From NCBI GenBank assembly GCA_902476265.1, contig CABSCP010000011.1, positions 35,963 through 99,962 on the forward strand: a DNA stretch of 64,000 bases, read 5' to 3'. Source of the DNA: an uncultured Lachnospiraceae bacterium. GTDB lineage: Bacteria > Bacillota > Clostridia > Lachnospirales > Lachnospiraceae. Shown piece after piece: positions 8,541 through 17,896 of this stretch. The translations under genes were made by a program, and so were the position numbers. The notes beneath the pieces were generated by a model. That model had not been told where the DNA came from. It made no database searches and saw only the letters and a list, made by a program, of their open reading frames with translations. The first letter of the stretch is position 1. Every line of letters begins with the position of its first letter.

Positions 8541-9374
8541 ATGAGGAAAAAGCAGAATGGTTTTACCCTTGTGGAAATGATTGTTGTGATCGTAATCATC
8601 GGAATATTGCTGGCAATTCTGGTTCCGGGAATCGTGCGATATGTGCAGAAGGCGAAAAAGGTGCAATGTGACGTGAATCGGGAGTCCGCCCGCAGGAACC
8701 TTCAGGGGGAAATGATGGAAGCATATGCCCATGACCTGGAGTTTACCCAGGAAATGGGAGATGATGTCATGGAAGAGCTGGGCGCCGAAAGGATGGGCGT
8801 TGGCACCGGATATCAGGGGCTTTGTTCGGAAGGCGGTATTTATTATGTGAAGGCTGAAATCGGGAGCGATGTGGTGGTAAATTGCAGCAAGCATGAATTG
8901 ACAGCTGTGGATGTGGTGAAAAACGAGAGAGAGTATGTTCTGGAATATGCCTTGTGGCAGGTGAAAAATAAAGACGGACGGCCATATTTTTATCAAGAGA
9001 ATGGTGAGAAGCTAACAGTTATTGATAGAGACACCAGCCTGGATTCGCAGGGGCAGAATTATGGAAAACCGATCAAAGAGCAGCTGAAAAAGGAATTCGG
9101 GATTACCTCGGATTTTGATTTTGTCATCAAAAGAACAGGGCTTGGAACGGGGCCGGATCCTACCGATAAGTTTGAATTTTATGTGTTTGAAACGGTGGAC
9201 AGAAATGACAAAAATGCAGAACTTCAGGCCACGAAATATGAGTATAAATTTGACAGGAACCAAAAGACGTTCATTTTGGATCAGGCTACGGAAGGAACTG
9301 TTAAAATAAAATTCAAAACGGGTGCGGATAAGAATTTCTGGTCTATGGATCAGTTTATCCCGGCAACGAAATAA
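8541..9374 (+). CDS. Type IV pilin-like (pseudopilin) protein
   Basis: The protein has 277 residues. After a short basic leader (MRKKQNG) comes the prepilin cleavage motif FTLVEMIVVIVIIGILLAIL, with Gly before Phe and Glu at mature position 5. A hydrophobic N-terminal helix follows, as in type IV pilins and pseudopilins. The rest is a hydrophilic globular domain rich in beta-type sequence that I do not recognise. The ATG at 8541 has an AAGGAG site ten bases upstream. No prepilin peptidase, assembly ATPase or platform protein is in this window, so processing must depend on genes elsewhere. It is the first gene of a long operon, 25 bases before the FkbH-like gene. Confidence 0.8.
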   Translation: MRKKQNGFTLVEMIVVIVIIGILLAILVPGIVRYVQKAKKVQCDVNRESARRNLQGEMMEAYAHDLEFTQEMGDDVMEELGAERMGVGTGYQGLCSEGGIYYVKAEIGSDVVVNCSKHELTAVDVVKNEREYVLEYALWQVKNKDGRPYFYQENGEKLTVIDRDTSLDSQGQNYGKPIKEQLKKEFGITSDFDFVIKRTGLGTGPDPTDKFEFYVFETVDRNDKNAELQATKYEYKFDRNQKTFILDQATEGTVKIKFKTGADKNFWSMDQFIPATK

Positions 9375-9399
9375 CAGGAAACAGAGAGGATAAGAAGAT

Positions 9400-11184
9400 A
9401 TGCTGCGGGAATTGGAATACCCTTTTGACAGGGAATACATTTTAAAGAAATCAAAGAGCATAAAGCGCCGCCTTCTGGCGGAGGGGGCCGCCCGGATCCA
9501 CAAGAAGATCGCGGTGCTGGGAGGCTCCACCACCCATGATATCGTGCGGATTCTGGAACTGTTTTTATTAAACCAGGGAATCGAACCGGAATTTTATGAA
9601 TCCGAATACGGCATGTACTGGGAAGATGCCATGTTCGGAAACGAAGCGCTAAACGGGTTTGCGCCGGATCTGATCTTCATCCATACGAGCCTGCGCAATA
9701 TCCGTAATTTTCCGGCGGCCGGAGAATCCGAGGCTGTGGTGGAACAAAAGCTGGCGGAAGAGTTCGGAAAATACGAAGCTATGTGGGAGAAACTGGCGCA
9801 GACCTGGCACTGTCCCATCATACAGAACAACTTTGAATACCCTTATTTCCGCCTGATGGGGAATCAGGATAGCGTGGATATCCATGGACGGACCTATTAT
9901 GTCAACCGGCTCAATTGGCTGTTCGCCGATTATGCCGGAAAGCATCCCAATTTTTTCATCAATGATATTAACTATCAGTCTGCTGTATACGGTCTGGATG
10001 AGTGGTCTGCGCCGTTTTTCTGGCACATGTACAAGTATGCGCTGTGTTTGAACGCGATTCCATGGATGGCTCATAATCTGGCTAACATCATCAAATCCAT
10101 TTTCGGAAAAAACAAGAAATCCCTTGTGCTGGATCTGGACAATACCCTTTGGGGCGGTATTGTAGGAGATGACGGGCCGGAAAATCTGGAGGTCGGGCAG
10201 GAGACAAATTTAGGACAGGTTTTCGCAGAGTTTCAGTCCTATGTGAAGCTGTTAAAAGACTATGGCGTCATGCTGAATGTGGCTTCCAAAAATGAAGAAG
10301 AAAACGCGCTGGCAGGACTGAACCATCCGGCGGGGATCTTAAAGCCGGATGATTTCATCCTGATCAAGGCCAACTGGGAGCCCAAGAGCAAAAATATCCT
10401 GGAGATCGCGTCACAGATGAACATTCTGCCCGACAGTCTGGTATTTGCAGATGATAATCCGGCGGAACGGGAAATTGTGAGACAGCAGGCGGCCGGCGTC
10501 ACAGCGCCGGAAATCGGCAGGCCGGAGGATTATATCCGGGTGTTGGACCGGGGCGGATACTTTGAAGTGACTGTACTTTCGGAAGATGACCGGAAACGGA
10601 ACGAAATGTACAAAGCGAATCTGGAGCGCGCCCGGCAGCAGGAAGCTTTCGCAGATTACAGCGAATATCTCCTCTCTTTGCAGATGAAGGGGACCATACG
10701 ACCTTTTGAACCGTTATATATGGCGCGGATTGCCCAGCTGACCAATAAGAGCAACCAGTTTAATCTGACCACAAAGCGTTTTACCCAGGCCCAGATCGAG
10801 GAAGCGGCGGCGGATCCCCATTTTATCACGTTGTATGGGAAGCTGGAGGACAAGTTCGGAGACAACGGCGTGGTTTCTGTGGCTGCGGCAAGGAAAGAGA
10901 CGGACAGCGCCCATATTGAACTATGGCTGATGAGCTGCCGGGTTTTGAAACGGGATATGGAATTTGCCATGATGGATGAGCTGGTACAGTGTTGTCTGGC
11001 ATGCGGGATCCATACCATATACGGCTATTATTATCCCACGGCCAAAAACGGCATGGTGAAGGATTTTTACGGGCTGATGGGGTTTGAAAAGATTTCGGAG
11101 GACGAAGATAAAAATACGGTCTGGAAATATGAGATCCCACAGCCTTATGAAAAGAAAAATCATGTGATCGAAGTGGAGAAATAG
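9400..11184 (+). CDS. FkbH-like HAD-superfamily protein
   Basis: This 594-residue protein has the three-part layout of FkbH-like proteins. The N-terminal part contains an SGNH-like block starting AVLGGSTTHDI. The middle is a HAD-IIIC domain with LVLDLDNTLWGG (the two catalytic Asp), a Lys-Asn-rich SKNEE region and ADDNPAERE. The C-terminal GNAT-like domain spans about residues 430-590 (RIAQLTNKSNQFN, LMSCRVLKRDMEF). In known systems FkbH enzymes load a three-carbon glyceryl unit from 1,3-bisphosphoglycerate onto an acyl carrier protein. No carrier protein gene is next to it here. Its stop lies two bases before the MBOAT start, so the two products probably work in sequence. Confidence 0.85.
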   Translation: MLRELEYPFDREYILKKSKSIKRRLLAEGAARIHKKIAVLGGSTTHDIVRILELFLLNQGIEPEFYESEYGMYWEDAMFGNEALNGFAPDLIFIHTSLRNIRNFPAAGESEAVVEQKLAEEFGKYEAMWEKLAQTWHCPIIQNNFEYPYFRLMGNQDSVDIHGRTYYVNRLNWLFADYAGKHPNFFINDINYQSAVYGLDEWSAPFFWHMYKYALCLNAIPWMAHNLANIIKSIFGKNKKSLVLDLDNTLWGGIVGDDGPENLEVGQETNLGQVFAEFQSYVKLLKDYGVMLNVASKNEEENALAGLNHPAGILKPDDFILIKANWEPKSKNILEIASQMNILPDSLVFADDNPAEREIVRQQAAGVTAPEIGRPEDYIRVLDRGGYFEVTVLSEDDRKRNEMYKANLERARQQEAFADYSEYLLSLQMKGTIRPFEPLYMARIAQLTNKSNQFNLTTKRFTQAQIEEAAADPHFITLYGKLEDKFGDNGVVSVAAARKETDSAHIELWLMSCRVLKRDMEFAMMDELVQCCLACGIHTIYGYYYPTAKNGMVKDFYGLMGFEKISEDEDKNTVWKYEIPQPYEKKNHVIEVEK

Positions 11185-11186
11185 AG

Positions 11187-12734
11187 ATGCTTTTTAACTC
11201 CTATATTTTTATCCTATTCTTTTTTCCGCTTTGCCTGGCCGGGTTCTATCTGCTGGAAAAAAGAGGATGGGCCCAGGCCGCCAGAATATGGCTGATCGGT
11301 TTTTCCTTATGGTTTTACGGGTATTTCAATCTGTATTATCTGAGCATTATGGTGGGAAGCATTGTGTTTAACTATGCGGTCTATCAACTGCTGATCCGGA
11401 TAAAGAAGCGGAAAAAGGCGGTGCTGGCGCTGGGCGTATGCGCTAACCTGGCCATTCTGTTTTATTTTAAATATTATGACTTTTTTGTGGAAAATATAAA
11501 CGGCGTTTTTCATACGGGCTTTCTTGTAAAAAATATCCTCCTTCCGCTGGGGATCAGTTTTTTTACCTTTCAGCAGATCGGCTTTCTGGTGGATACCTGG
11601 CGGGGAGAAACGGAGGGCTGCAGCTTTGTGGAATATGCGCTGTTTGTATCTTTTTTCCCCCAGCTGATCGCCGGCCCCATCGTCAATTACGGTGAAATGA
11701 TTCCGCAGTTCCGGCAGATCGGGCGGCGCAGCTTTTCCTGGGAAACCTTCACCAGAGGGCTGTATCTGTTTACCCTCGGAATGGCAAAAAAGGTGCTGCT
11801 GGCGGATACCTTCGGCCTGGCGGTAAACTATGGCTATGGGAATACAGCTGCGCTGTCTTCTGCGGATGCTCTTTTGGTGATGCTGTTTTACACCATCCAG
11901 CTGTATTTTGACTTCAGCGGTTACTGTGATATGGCCCGGGGGCTGGGGCATATGATGGGGATCGAAATACCCGTCAACTTTAACTCTCCCTATAAAGCGT
12001 CAAATATCATAGATTTCTGGAAAAGATGGCATATTACCTTAAATCGGTTTTTGATGCGGTATGTCTATATTCCGCTGGGCGGAAACCGGAAAGGACGGCG
12101 GCGGATGCTCCTCAATCTGCTGCTGGTATTTTTGATCAGCGGTCTGTGGCACGGGGCAGGATGGACGTATGTGATCTGGGGAGCCATGCACGGCGTGGTA
12201 TATGTGGCCACGCGGATCTGGCAGCTGCACAGACAGGATCGGGCGCAAAAGAAGAGCAGCGCTGCACAAGGCAATGAAGATCAGCCGCCTGTGGCGGACG
12301 GAAATCCGAAGCGCCGGAAATGGACGGTATCTGCAGCGCATGGAGCAGGCGTTTTTTTCACATATCTGTTCATGAATGTTTCCTGCATTTTTTTCAGGTC
12401 AGCGGATCTGATCCAGGCGGAGCAGTTTTTTACACGGATCTTTCAGGGAGGATGGAAGCTGCCGGCGGCAGGGATCAGCAGTGTGTTCAATCTGGAGGAA
12501 TTTTGGTATGTGATGAAGATTCTTCGGATCGACCGGCTGCCGGGCAGCGAAATGTATCTGTGCATCGCCTTCACCCTGTTTTCTCTGGGCGTGATCTTTT
12601 TCCATAAAAATGCGGCGGAGATGGCGGAGCGTTTTCGGCCTAAGGGCCGGAATATGCTGGCCACAGCTGTTCTGTTTTTGTGGTGCGTGCTTTCTCTGTC
12701 GGGAGTGAGTTCCTTCCTATACTTTAACTTTTAA
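11187..12734 (+). CDS. MBOAT-family O-acyltransferase (AlgI-like)
   Basis: The 515-residue protein has about ten membrane segments. The central FPQLIAGPIVNY and the DFSGYCDMARGLG block are signature features of AlgI/DltB-type membrane-bound O-acyltransferases. The catalytic His is expected in SGLWHGAGWTYVIWGAMHG. These enzymes pass an acyl group from a carrier inside the cell to a partner that finishes transfer onto an exported polymer. Here the likely source is the FkbH-like enzyme directly upstream and the likely partner is the SGNH-like protein downstream, a DltB/DltD- or AlgI/AlgX-type arrangement. A charged insertion at about residues 350-375 is variable in the family. Confidence 0.9.
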   Translation: MLFNSYIFILFFFPLCLAGFYLLEKRGWAQAARIWLIGFSLWFYGYFNLYYLSIMVGSIVFNYAVYQLLIRIKKRKKAVLALGVCANLAILFYFKYYDFFVENINGVFHTGFLVKNILLPLGISFFTFQQIGFLVDTWRGETEGCSFVEYALFVSFFPQLIAGPIVNYGEMIPQFRQIGRRSFSWETFTRGLYLFTLGMAKKVLLADTFGLAVNYGYGNTAALSSADALLVMLFYTIQLYFDFSGYCDMARGLGHMMGIEIPVNFNSPYKASNIIDFWKRWHITLNRFLMRYVYIPLGGNRKGRRRMLLNLLLVFLISGLWHGAGWTYVIWGAMHGVVYVATRIWQLHRQDRAQKKSSAAQGNEDQPPVADGNPKRRKWTVSAAHGAGVFFTYLFMNVSCIFFRSADLIQAEQFFTRIFQGGWKLPAAGISSVFNLEEFWYVMKILRIDRLPGSEMYLCIAFTLFSLGVIFFHKNAAEMAERFRPKGRNMLATAVLFLWCVLSLSGVSSFLYFNF

Positions 12735-12745
12735 GATACCGGGGT

Positions 12746-13849
12746 ATGAAAATGAAAATTTATCAGAAATGGCTGGCCGGCTTTCTGGCAGTCCTTTTGG
12801 CAGGACTGCTGGCCGCCGGGGCGCTGGTCGTATATGTAGATCCCTTTTTTCAATATCATAAGCCGCTGGATTGGTTTCCCTACCTGGTAGATAATCAGGT
12901 GAATCAAAATCCGGGACTCGCCAGGCACATGGATTATGAAGGGGCGCTTTTGGGGTCCTCCATGACCGCCAGCTTCAATACGGACTGGTTTGAAGAACTC
13001 ATGGGGATCAAAACCCAGAAACTGTCCTATAACGGTTCTTATCCCAAAGATCTGTCCAACATTATGGAGCTGATTTTCAAAGCAAAGGGGGACAGCGTAA
13101 AGGCCCTTTTTATTGCGGTAGATCAGGCCACCTTTTCCGCGGATGTGGAAGAAACAAAATTTCCGGTGACGCCCTATCTGTATGACGAGAATTACTGGAA
13201 TGATGTGCAGTATCTTTTTAATAAGGATGTGATTTTGGATTATATCCTGCGCCCTCTTGCGGATCAGAAAGATAAATCCGATTGGTCGGAGCTTTATAAG
13301 CCCTGGTGGACGGATGAATACTATAATAAGGCAAACGTGCTCATGTATTACACCCCGGCCGAAGAAAAGGATACCGCCCTGCCGGAAGATTATTTTACGG
13401 AGGCGGTGGAGAAGAATCTGGCGCAGAATATCTGCCCTTATATCGAGGCTCACCCGGAAACGGAATTTTACTTTTTTTATCCCCCCTACAGTATTTTATT
13501 CTGGAATGATGTGATGCGGGAACAGGAGCTGGACGCGGTGATCGGCAGACTGTCCGATATGACAGAGCGGCTTTTGGCCTATGATAATGTGAGGGTGTTT
13601 AATTTTCTGGGGGAAGAGGAGATCATCTGTAACCTGAACAATTACGCCGACTATATGCATTATCATAAAGATGTGTGCCGCTATATTACGGAGTGTTTTA
13701 TAAGCGGAACATGTGAACTGACGGCGGAAAATTACAGGGAATCCCTGGAAAAGCTCAAAAATCTTGCTGCTTCCTATGATTATGAGTCCATCTGGGAGGA
13801 CTGGTATGATGCAGCACCCCGCTTTTATGAAGGAAGAGGTTCATTATGA
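12746..13849 (+). CDS. SGNH-like membrane-anchored partner of the MBOAT enzyme
   Basis: This 367-residue protein has one N-terminal membrane helix (about residues 8-30), so the rest lies outside the membrane. LLGSSMTASF (Ser near residues 71-72) looks like the first SGNH block, and NYADYMHY near residue 300 supplies a D-x-x-H pair like the last block. Proteins of this layout follow MBOAT genes and complete acyl transfer to the target polymer, as DltD or AlgJ/AlgX do. The gene starts 12 bases after the MBOAT stop and overlaps the next gene by four bases. The two ATGs at 12746 and 12752 are both possible starts. The assignment rests on motif pattern and position. Confidence 0.7.
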   Translation: MKMKIYQKWLAGFLAVLLAGLLAAGALVVYVDPFFQYHKPLDWFPYLVDNQVNQNPGLARHMDYEGALLGSSMTASFNTDWFEELMGIKTQKLSYNGSYPKDLSNIMELIFKAKGDSVKALFIAVDQATFSADVEETKFPVTPYLYDENYWNDVQYLFNKDVILDYILRPLADQKDKSDWSELYKPWWTDEYYNKANVLMYYTPAEEKDTALPEDYFTEAVEKNLAQNICPYIEAHPETEFYFFYPPYSILFWNDVMREQELDAVIGRLSDMTERLLAYDNVRVFNFLGEEEIICNLNNYADYMHYHKDVCRYITECFISGTCELTAENYRESLEKLKNLAASYDYESIWEDWYDAAPRFYEGRGSL

Positions 13850-14925
13850 TACAGAAATTGTTTGGCATTCTGTTCCTGTTTGGAGCAGCGCCCCTGTGTA
13901 TGGGGCTGATCTGGGCAGCAGGGATGGGAGAAAAAAAGGAAAAGGCGGCCAATCTTTATCTGGCGGGTTTTTTGACGGAACTGGCGGTCTTTCAGATCAT
14001 TGCGGTGCCCATCATGATTCGGGAACCCTTTGGAATGAAACATCTGGTGGTATGGATCACGGCAGCGCTGGCAGTCCTTTCGGCGGCAGGCGTGATCATG
14101 ACGCTGGTTTCGGTCAGGGGAAAAGAGAAGGGCGGCATGAAAAAAGCGGTGTCAGGGCTTGGGGAAGGGATCAGATCCCTGTCCTGGGAATGCCGGATTT
14201 TCTGGGTGATCGCGCTTTCGGCCATCGCGTTTCAAATGTATATGGCCTATGCCTATGCGGTGTTTGACGGGGATGATTCCTACTATGTGGTACAGTCGGT
14301 GCTGGCGGACCAGACCGGGGTGCTCAACCGGATCCGCCCTTATACGGGACTTTCCACGGATCTGGATATCCGGCATGCGCTGGCGGCGCTTCCGCTGTGG
14401 GAGGCTTATGTGGCCAGGATGACAGGAATCCATGCGGCCATTGTGGCTCACACGCTGCTGCCTTTAGTGATTATTCCGCTGACCTATTTTTGCTATTTTG
14501 AGATCGGCAGGAAGATTCTGGGGGCGTCAAATGTCAAGCTCCCCATCTTTATGACGCTGGTGAGCATCCTGCAGATCTGGGGAAACACTTCCATTTACAC
14601 CAACGCCACTTTCTTTTTGATGCGCACCTGGCAGGGAAAATCCGTCATGGCAAATCTGGTGCTTCTGGTCCAGATATGGCTGTTGCTGGAAATTTTCGAT
14701 GAAAAAATGCAGGGGACAAAGCGGGGATACTGGGCGCTTCTGGTGATCACCAACGTGACAGCGGCCATGATGACCAGCATGGGCGCGTTTCTGGCGGCGA
14801 TGTTTCTGGGCGTTGTCGGGTTGGTGGCAGCTCTGCGCACAAAAAAAGCGGTGATTTTAATCAGGCTGGCGGCCTGCTGCATTCCCAATGTGGTTTATCT
14901 GGCCATGCTTCTGGTGATGGGTTAG
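13846..14925 (+). CDS. Polytopic membrane protein, DUF6077-like
   Basis: The 359-residue protein has nine or ten hydrophobic segments. A conserved-looking acidic extracytoplasmic loop, AVFDGDDSYYV, comes after the third or fourth segment and recalls the Asp-rich first loop of GT-C transferases. It resembles proteins labelled DUF6077 in Lachnospiraceae, but I cannot confirm that here. The start overlaps the end of the upstream SGNH-like gene (ATGA), indicating coupled translation. The next gene begins eight bases after its stop and may encode the other part of one functional unit. Confidence 0.6.
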   Translation: MIQKLFGILFLFGAAPLCMGLIWAAGMGEKKEKAANLYLAGFLTELAVFQIIAVPIMIREPFGMKHLVVWITAALAVLSAAGVIMTLVSVRGKEKGGMKKAVSGLGEGIRSLSWECRIFWVIALSAIAFQMYMAYAYAVFDGDDSYYVVQSVLADQTGVLNRIRPYTGLSTDLDIRHALAALPLWEAYVARMTGIHAAIVAHTLLPLVIIPLTYFCYFEIGRKILGASNVKLPIFMTLVSILQIWGNTSIYTNATFFLMRTWQGKSVMANLVLLVQIWLLLEIFDEKMQGTKRGYWALLVITNVTAAMMTSMGAFLAAMFLGVVGLVAALRTKKAVILIRLAACCIPNVVYLAMLLVMG

Positions 14926-14932
14926 GAGGAAA

Positions 14933-15706
14933 ATGATGCAGGAAATTTTATCCGTATTTCAAAAATACTGCGGCAGCGGTTTTTATCCGCTTCTGTTTCT
15001 GGCGGCCCTCCTTTATCTGCTGGTGACGGAGAAGGACAGAAAGATCAGGATTGTGCTGCTGGAATCTTCGCTGGTGATCACGGTGCTTTTCTTTCTGCCC
15101 CTGTTTAAAACGGTGATGGATATTCTGGATGAAGGGACTTATTACCGGATTTTGTGGCTTCTGCCCATGACCATCGTGATTGCTTATGCGGGAGTGAAGC
15201 TGATCGGCAGACATAACCGGGTCGGATTTGCGGCCCTGGCCCTGATTCTGATCCTGACAGGGCAGTATGTTTATAAAAGCGAACTGGTGACAAAGGCGCA
15301 GAATCGCTATCACATTCCCAATGTGGTCATCGCGATCTGCAATGAGATCATGCCACAGGAGGATGAGGAACGAATCTGGGCGGTATTTCCGGATGAACTG
15401 ATCCAGTATGTGCGGCAGTATTCTTCCGAAATTCAGATGCCTTACGGCCGGGAAATGCTGGTGCCGGAGTGGGGATGGAACTGGGATACCCATCCAATCT
15501 ATGAGGTCATGCGGGAACCCCCGGTGGATATGGAGGCGCTTGTGCCGCTTCTGACAGAGTATCACTGCCAGTATCTGATTTTAAACCGGGCTGTGGCGGT
15601 AGAAGGAAATCCGGAGGAACAAGGACTTGTTCGGATCGCGCAGATCGAGGCGTATGACGTGTACCGGAATGAGGCCGTGGAGATTTATAAGAAGGCGGAA
15701 GAATAA
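14933..15706 (+). CDS. Membrane protein with soluble C-terminal domain
   Basis: This 257-residue protein has four or five membrane segments in the first 135 residues, then an extracytoplasmic domain of about 120 residues (VIAICNEIMPQEDEERIWAV to the end). That arrangement looks like the tail half of a GT-C-type transferase whose membrane half is the preceding gene, suggesting a natural split into two subunits. There is no evidence of a frameshift: the first gene has a normal stop, and this one has its own TAGGAGG site eight bases before ATG. No enzyme activity can be assigned. Confidence 0.6.
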   Translation: MMQEILSVFQKYCGSGFYPLLFLAALLYLLVTEKDRKIRIVLLESSLVITVLFFLPLFKTVMDILDEGTYYRILWLLPMTIVIAYAGVKLIGRHNRVGFAALALILILTGQYVYKSELVTKAQNRYHIPNVVIAICNEIMPQEDEERIWAVFPDELIQYVRQYSSEIQMPYGREMLVPEWGWNWDTHPIYEVMREPPVDMEALVPLLTEYHCQYLILNRAVAVEGNPEEQGLVRIAQIEAYDVYRNEAVEIYKKAEE

Positions 15707-15743
15707 AAGCGCAAGCGCCGGTTATGAGGAAGGGATACAGAGG

Positions 15744-17678
15744 ATGGGACAAAGAACAAAAGCAGGTGATAAAACTATTTTAATCAGGAGAAAGGGGATT
15801 CTGTTTCTTGCGGCTGTCATATCGGCACTGGCAGTGGTTTTGACTCTGGGAGTGCCGGAAGTTTCGGAGGAAGGAATTAATAACCCTTCTTTTCTGCTTG
15901 TTTACGAAGTGATAGAACAATTGGAGGAAGGATTTGCGGATCAGGGATTGGTTCTCAGCCTTTTATCAGTGGCACTGTATGTCCTCTATAAAAGAGTATG
16001 GATTGATTGGAAGGTCAGCTTGATTCCGTTCAGCAGAGGAATTTCACTGATACTGGCATTTCTGTTTGCGGGGGGCGAAGCTTTTTTATACGGCGGACGT
16101 CTTTCTCTGCTGTTTTATCCGCAAGTGAACAGAATCAAAACGGTGATTCTGATGATTGGTTTTTTTACAGTTTATCTGACCGGAATCCATTATTTATATC
16201 TGCTGCTTCACAGGGAAGATGTCAAAAAGGAGCGGAACGGTCCTTTGATACGCTTTTATCGGAAATATCCGTTTTTGAGTATATGGGCAGGGATTATGGC
16301 GGTGTGGGTGATTCACCTGCTTTTTCGTTTTCCGGGAGCCATGAGTTATGATAATTGGGATCAGTTAGCGCAATATTATGGTGTCACCACCTATTCCACA
16401 TCACAACCTGTTTTCCATACCTGGCTTTTTGGCTCTTTTATCCGTTTCGGAGCCTGGCTGGGAAACTGTAATCTGGGTCTGTTTTTGTTTGTACTGTTTC
16501 AATCATTGATGATGTCCGCGGTGTTGGCATACGCCATGCTTCTGATGCGCAGATGGAAAACACCGGTTTGGCTGCGCAGTCTGACTATGGGAATCTGTTG
16601 TATTGCACCTTATTATACGGGTTATGCCGCATTTCCCATTAAAGATTATTTGTATACGGCATTTTATCTGCTGCTGGTCTTAGGGGTTATGCAATGGCTG
16701 AAAGCGCCGGAAGATTTTTGGAAAGATCGGTGGCAGTCAATTCTATGGATTTTGTCTGCAAGTCTCATGATTCTGTTTCGCAAAAACGGCATTTATGTTT
16801 ATTTGGCGGTGACATTTTTCTTTCTTATCTATGAAGCAACGGCGTTTGTGAAAAACAGAAAGCGGAAAAGCGGGGTTAAGTCTTTTATTCCAATACTGAT
16901 ATGTCTGCTGCTGCCATTTCTTTTGGTGAAGGGAACGGAAACCATGATCGAAAAAGAGTATCAGGTACGCCAGGATTCCCCCAAGGAAATGTTTTCACTG
17001 CCATTTCAGCAGACCGCGCGGTATGTGAAGCAATATGGAGAGGAAATTCCGGAAGAAGAGAAGGCAGTAATTGCAAAAGTGCTGAATTATGATGCCCTGC
17101 CTGAAATTTATTCCCCATTGACGGCGGATCCGGTAAAAACAACTTATCATGCAGAAAATACAAGGGAGGTATTGGACTATTTTAAAGTATGGATGAAGCA
17201 GTTCTTACGGCATCCGCTCTGCTATCTGGAAGCTACATGGAACCAAAATTATTATGTCTTTGCTCCCAATGTGGATAATATTGTTTATAACAAAAATTGT
17301 TATGTGGGAGCGGAACTCTTCTGGAATAGCGAATTTTATGACAACATCCATTTTGAAATACCGGAAGGAATGCCCGGGCTGGATCAGATCGCTGTCAGTT
17401 TTTATTCGCTGCTGACCAGGCTGCCCATAATAGGGATGCTTAACAATGTGGCCTTCTACATCATTCTCATGTTTGTTATCCTGTTCTTTATGCTGAGGGA
17501 TAAAATGCATAGGGAATTGTTTGCAATGGTGCCGTTGCTGATTTCGTTCCTCTTCATACTGATGGCACCGCAAATTCAGGATCAGCCGAGGTATGCATTT
17601 CCGATCATTTATGCGATGCCGTCAGTTATTGCCTTATATATATCTGCAGCCCAACAAAAAGAGATCATAAATACATAG
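15744..17678 (+). CDS. Large polytopic membrane protein, second DUF6020-like copy
   Basis: The 644-residue protein shares an ordered set of motifs with the protein at 1956-4055: MSYDNWDQL against MEYDSYQQM, TSQPVFHTW against NHHPWLHTM, FPIKDYLYT against IMWKDIPFG, LFRKNGIYVY against FFRSNGLYVF, and a SLPFQQTA/SIPAQQMA soluble block. It has about a dozen membrane segments. I use the ATG at 15744 because AGGAAGGG is nine bases upstream; a longer frame back to 15627 overlaps the previous gene and has no site. It ends the acyl-modification operon before a strong terminator. A GT-C-type sugar transfer role is possible but unproved. Confidence 0.65.
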   Translation: MGQRTKAGDKTILIRRKGILFLAAVISALAVVLTLGVPEVSEEGINNPSFLLVYEVIEQLEEGFADQGLVLSLLSVALYVLYKRVWIDWKVSLIPFSRGISLILAFLFAGGEAFLYGGRLSLLFYPQVNRIKTVILMIGFFTVYLTGIHYLYLLLHREDVKKERNGPLIRFYRKYPFLSIWAGIMAVWVIHLLFRFPGAMSYDNWDQLAQYYGVTTYSTSQPVFHTWLFGSFIRFGAWLGNCNLGLFLFVLFQSLMMSAVLAYAMLLMRRWKTPVWLRSLTMGICCIAPYYTGYAAFPIKDYLYTAFYLLLVLGVMQWLKAPEDFWKDRWQSILWILSASLMILFRKNGIYVYLAVTFFFLIYEATAFVKNRKRKSGVKSFIPILICLLLPFLLVKGTETMIEKEYQVRQDSPKEMFSLPFQQTARYVKQYGEEIPEEEKAVIAKVLNYDALPEIYSPLTADPVKTTYHAENTREVLDYFKVWMKQFLRHPLCYLEATWNQNYYVFAPNVDNIVYNKNCYVGAELFWNSEFYDNIHFEIPEGMPGLDQIAVSFYSLLTRLPIIGMLNNVAFYIILMFVILFFMLRDKMHRELFAMVPLLISFLFILMAPQIQDQPRYAFPIIYAMPSVIALYISAAQQKEIINT

Positions 17679-17691
17679 TAGAAATTAAAAA

Positions 17692-17729
17692 AACACTGTG
17701 GGATTTCTCTGATCCTACAGTGTTCTTTT
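17692..17729 (+). terminator. Terminator of the acyl-modification operon
   Basis: AACACTGTGGGAT (17692-17704) pairs with ATCCTACAGTGTT (17712-17724), with one mismatch, around a seven-base loop, followed by CTTTTT. It lies 14 bases after the last gene of the operon. The remaining stretch up to 17896 holds only a weak unsupported reading frame. Confidence 0.9.
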
Positions 17730-17896
17730 TGATAATAAAAAGTATACATTGCACCTTTTAGGAGCAGCAATAAAGAAAGCAGTTCGTCCACTCTCCAGCA
17801 TCATGGTTCTGGGAAATATATCTGAAAAGTACCATTATAATAATCATTCTAAGGAGAGAGCGAATGTGGAGCATATTTCTGCATATTACAGCAGCT

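Noticed and set aside
13846..15706. Frameshift splitting one gene into the pair at 13846 and 14933
   Set aside because: The first gene ends at a normal stop and the second has its own ribosome site and ATG after eight bases. Two natural subunits are more likely.
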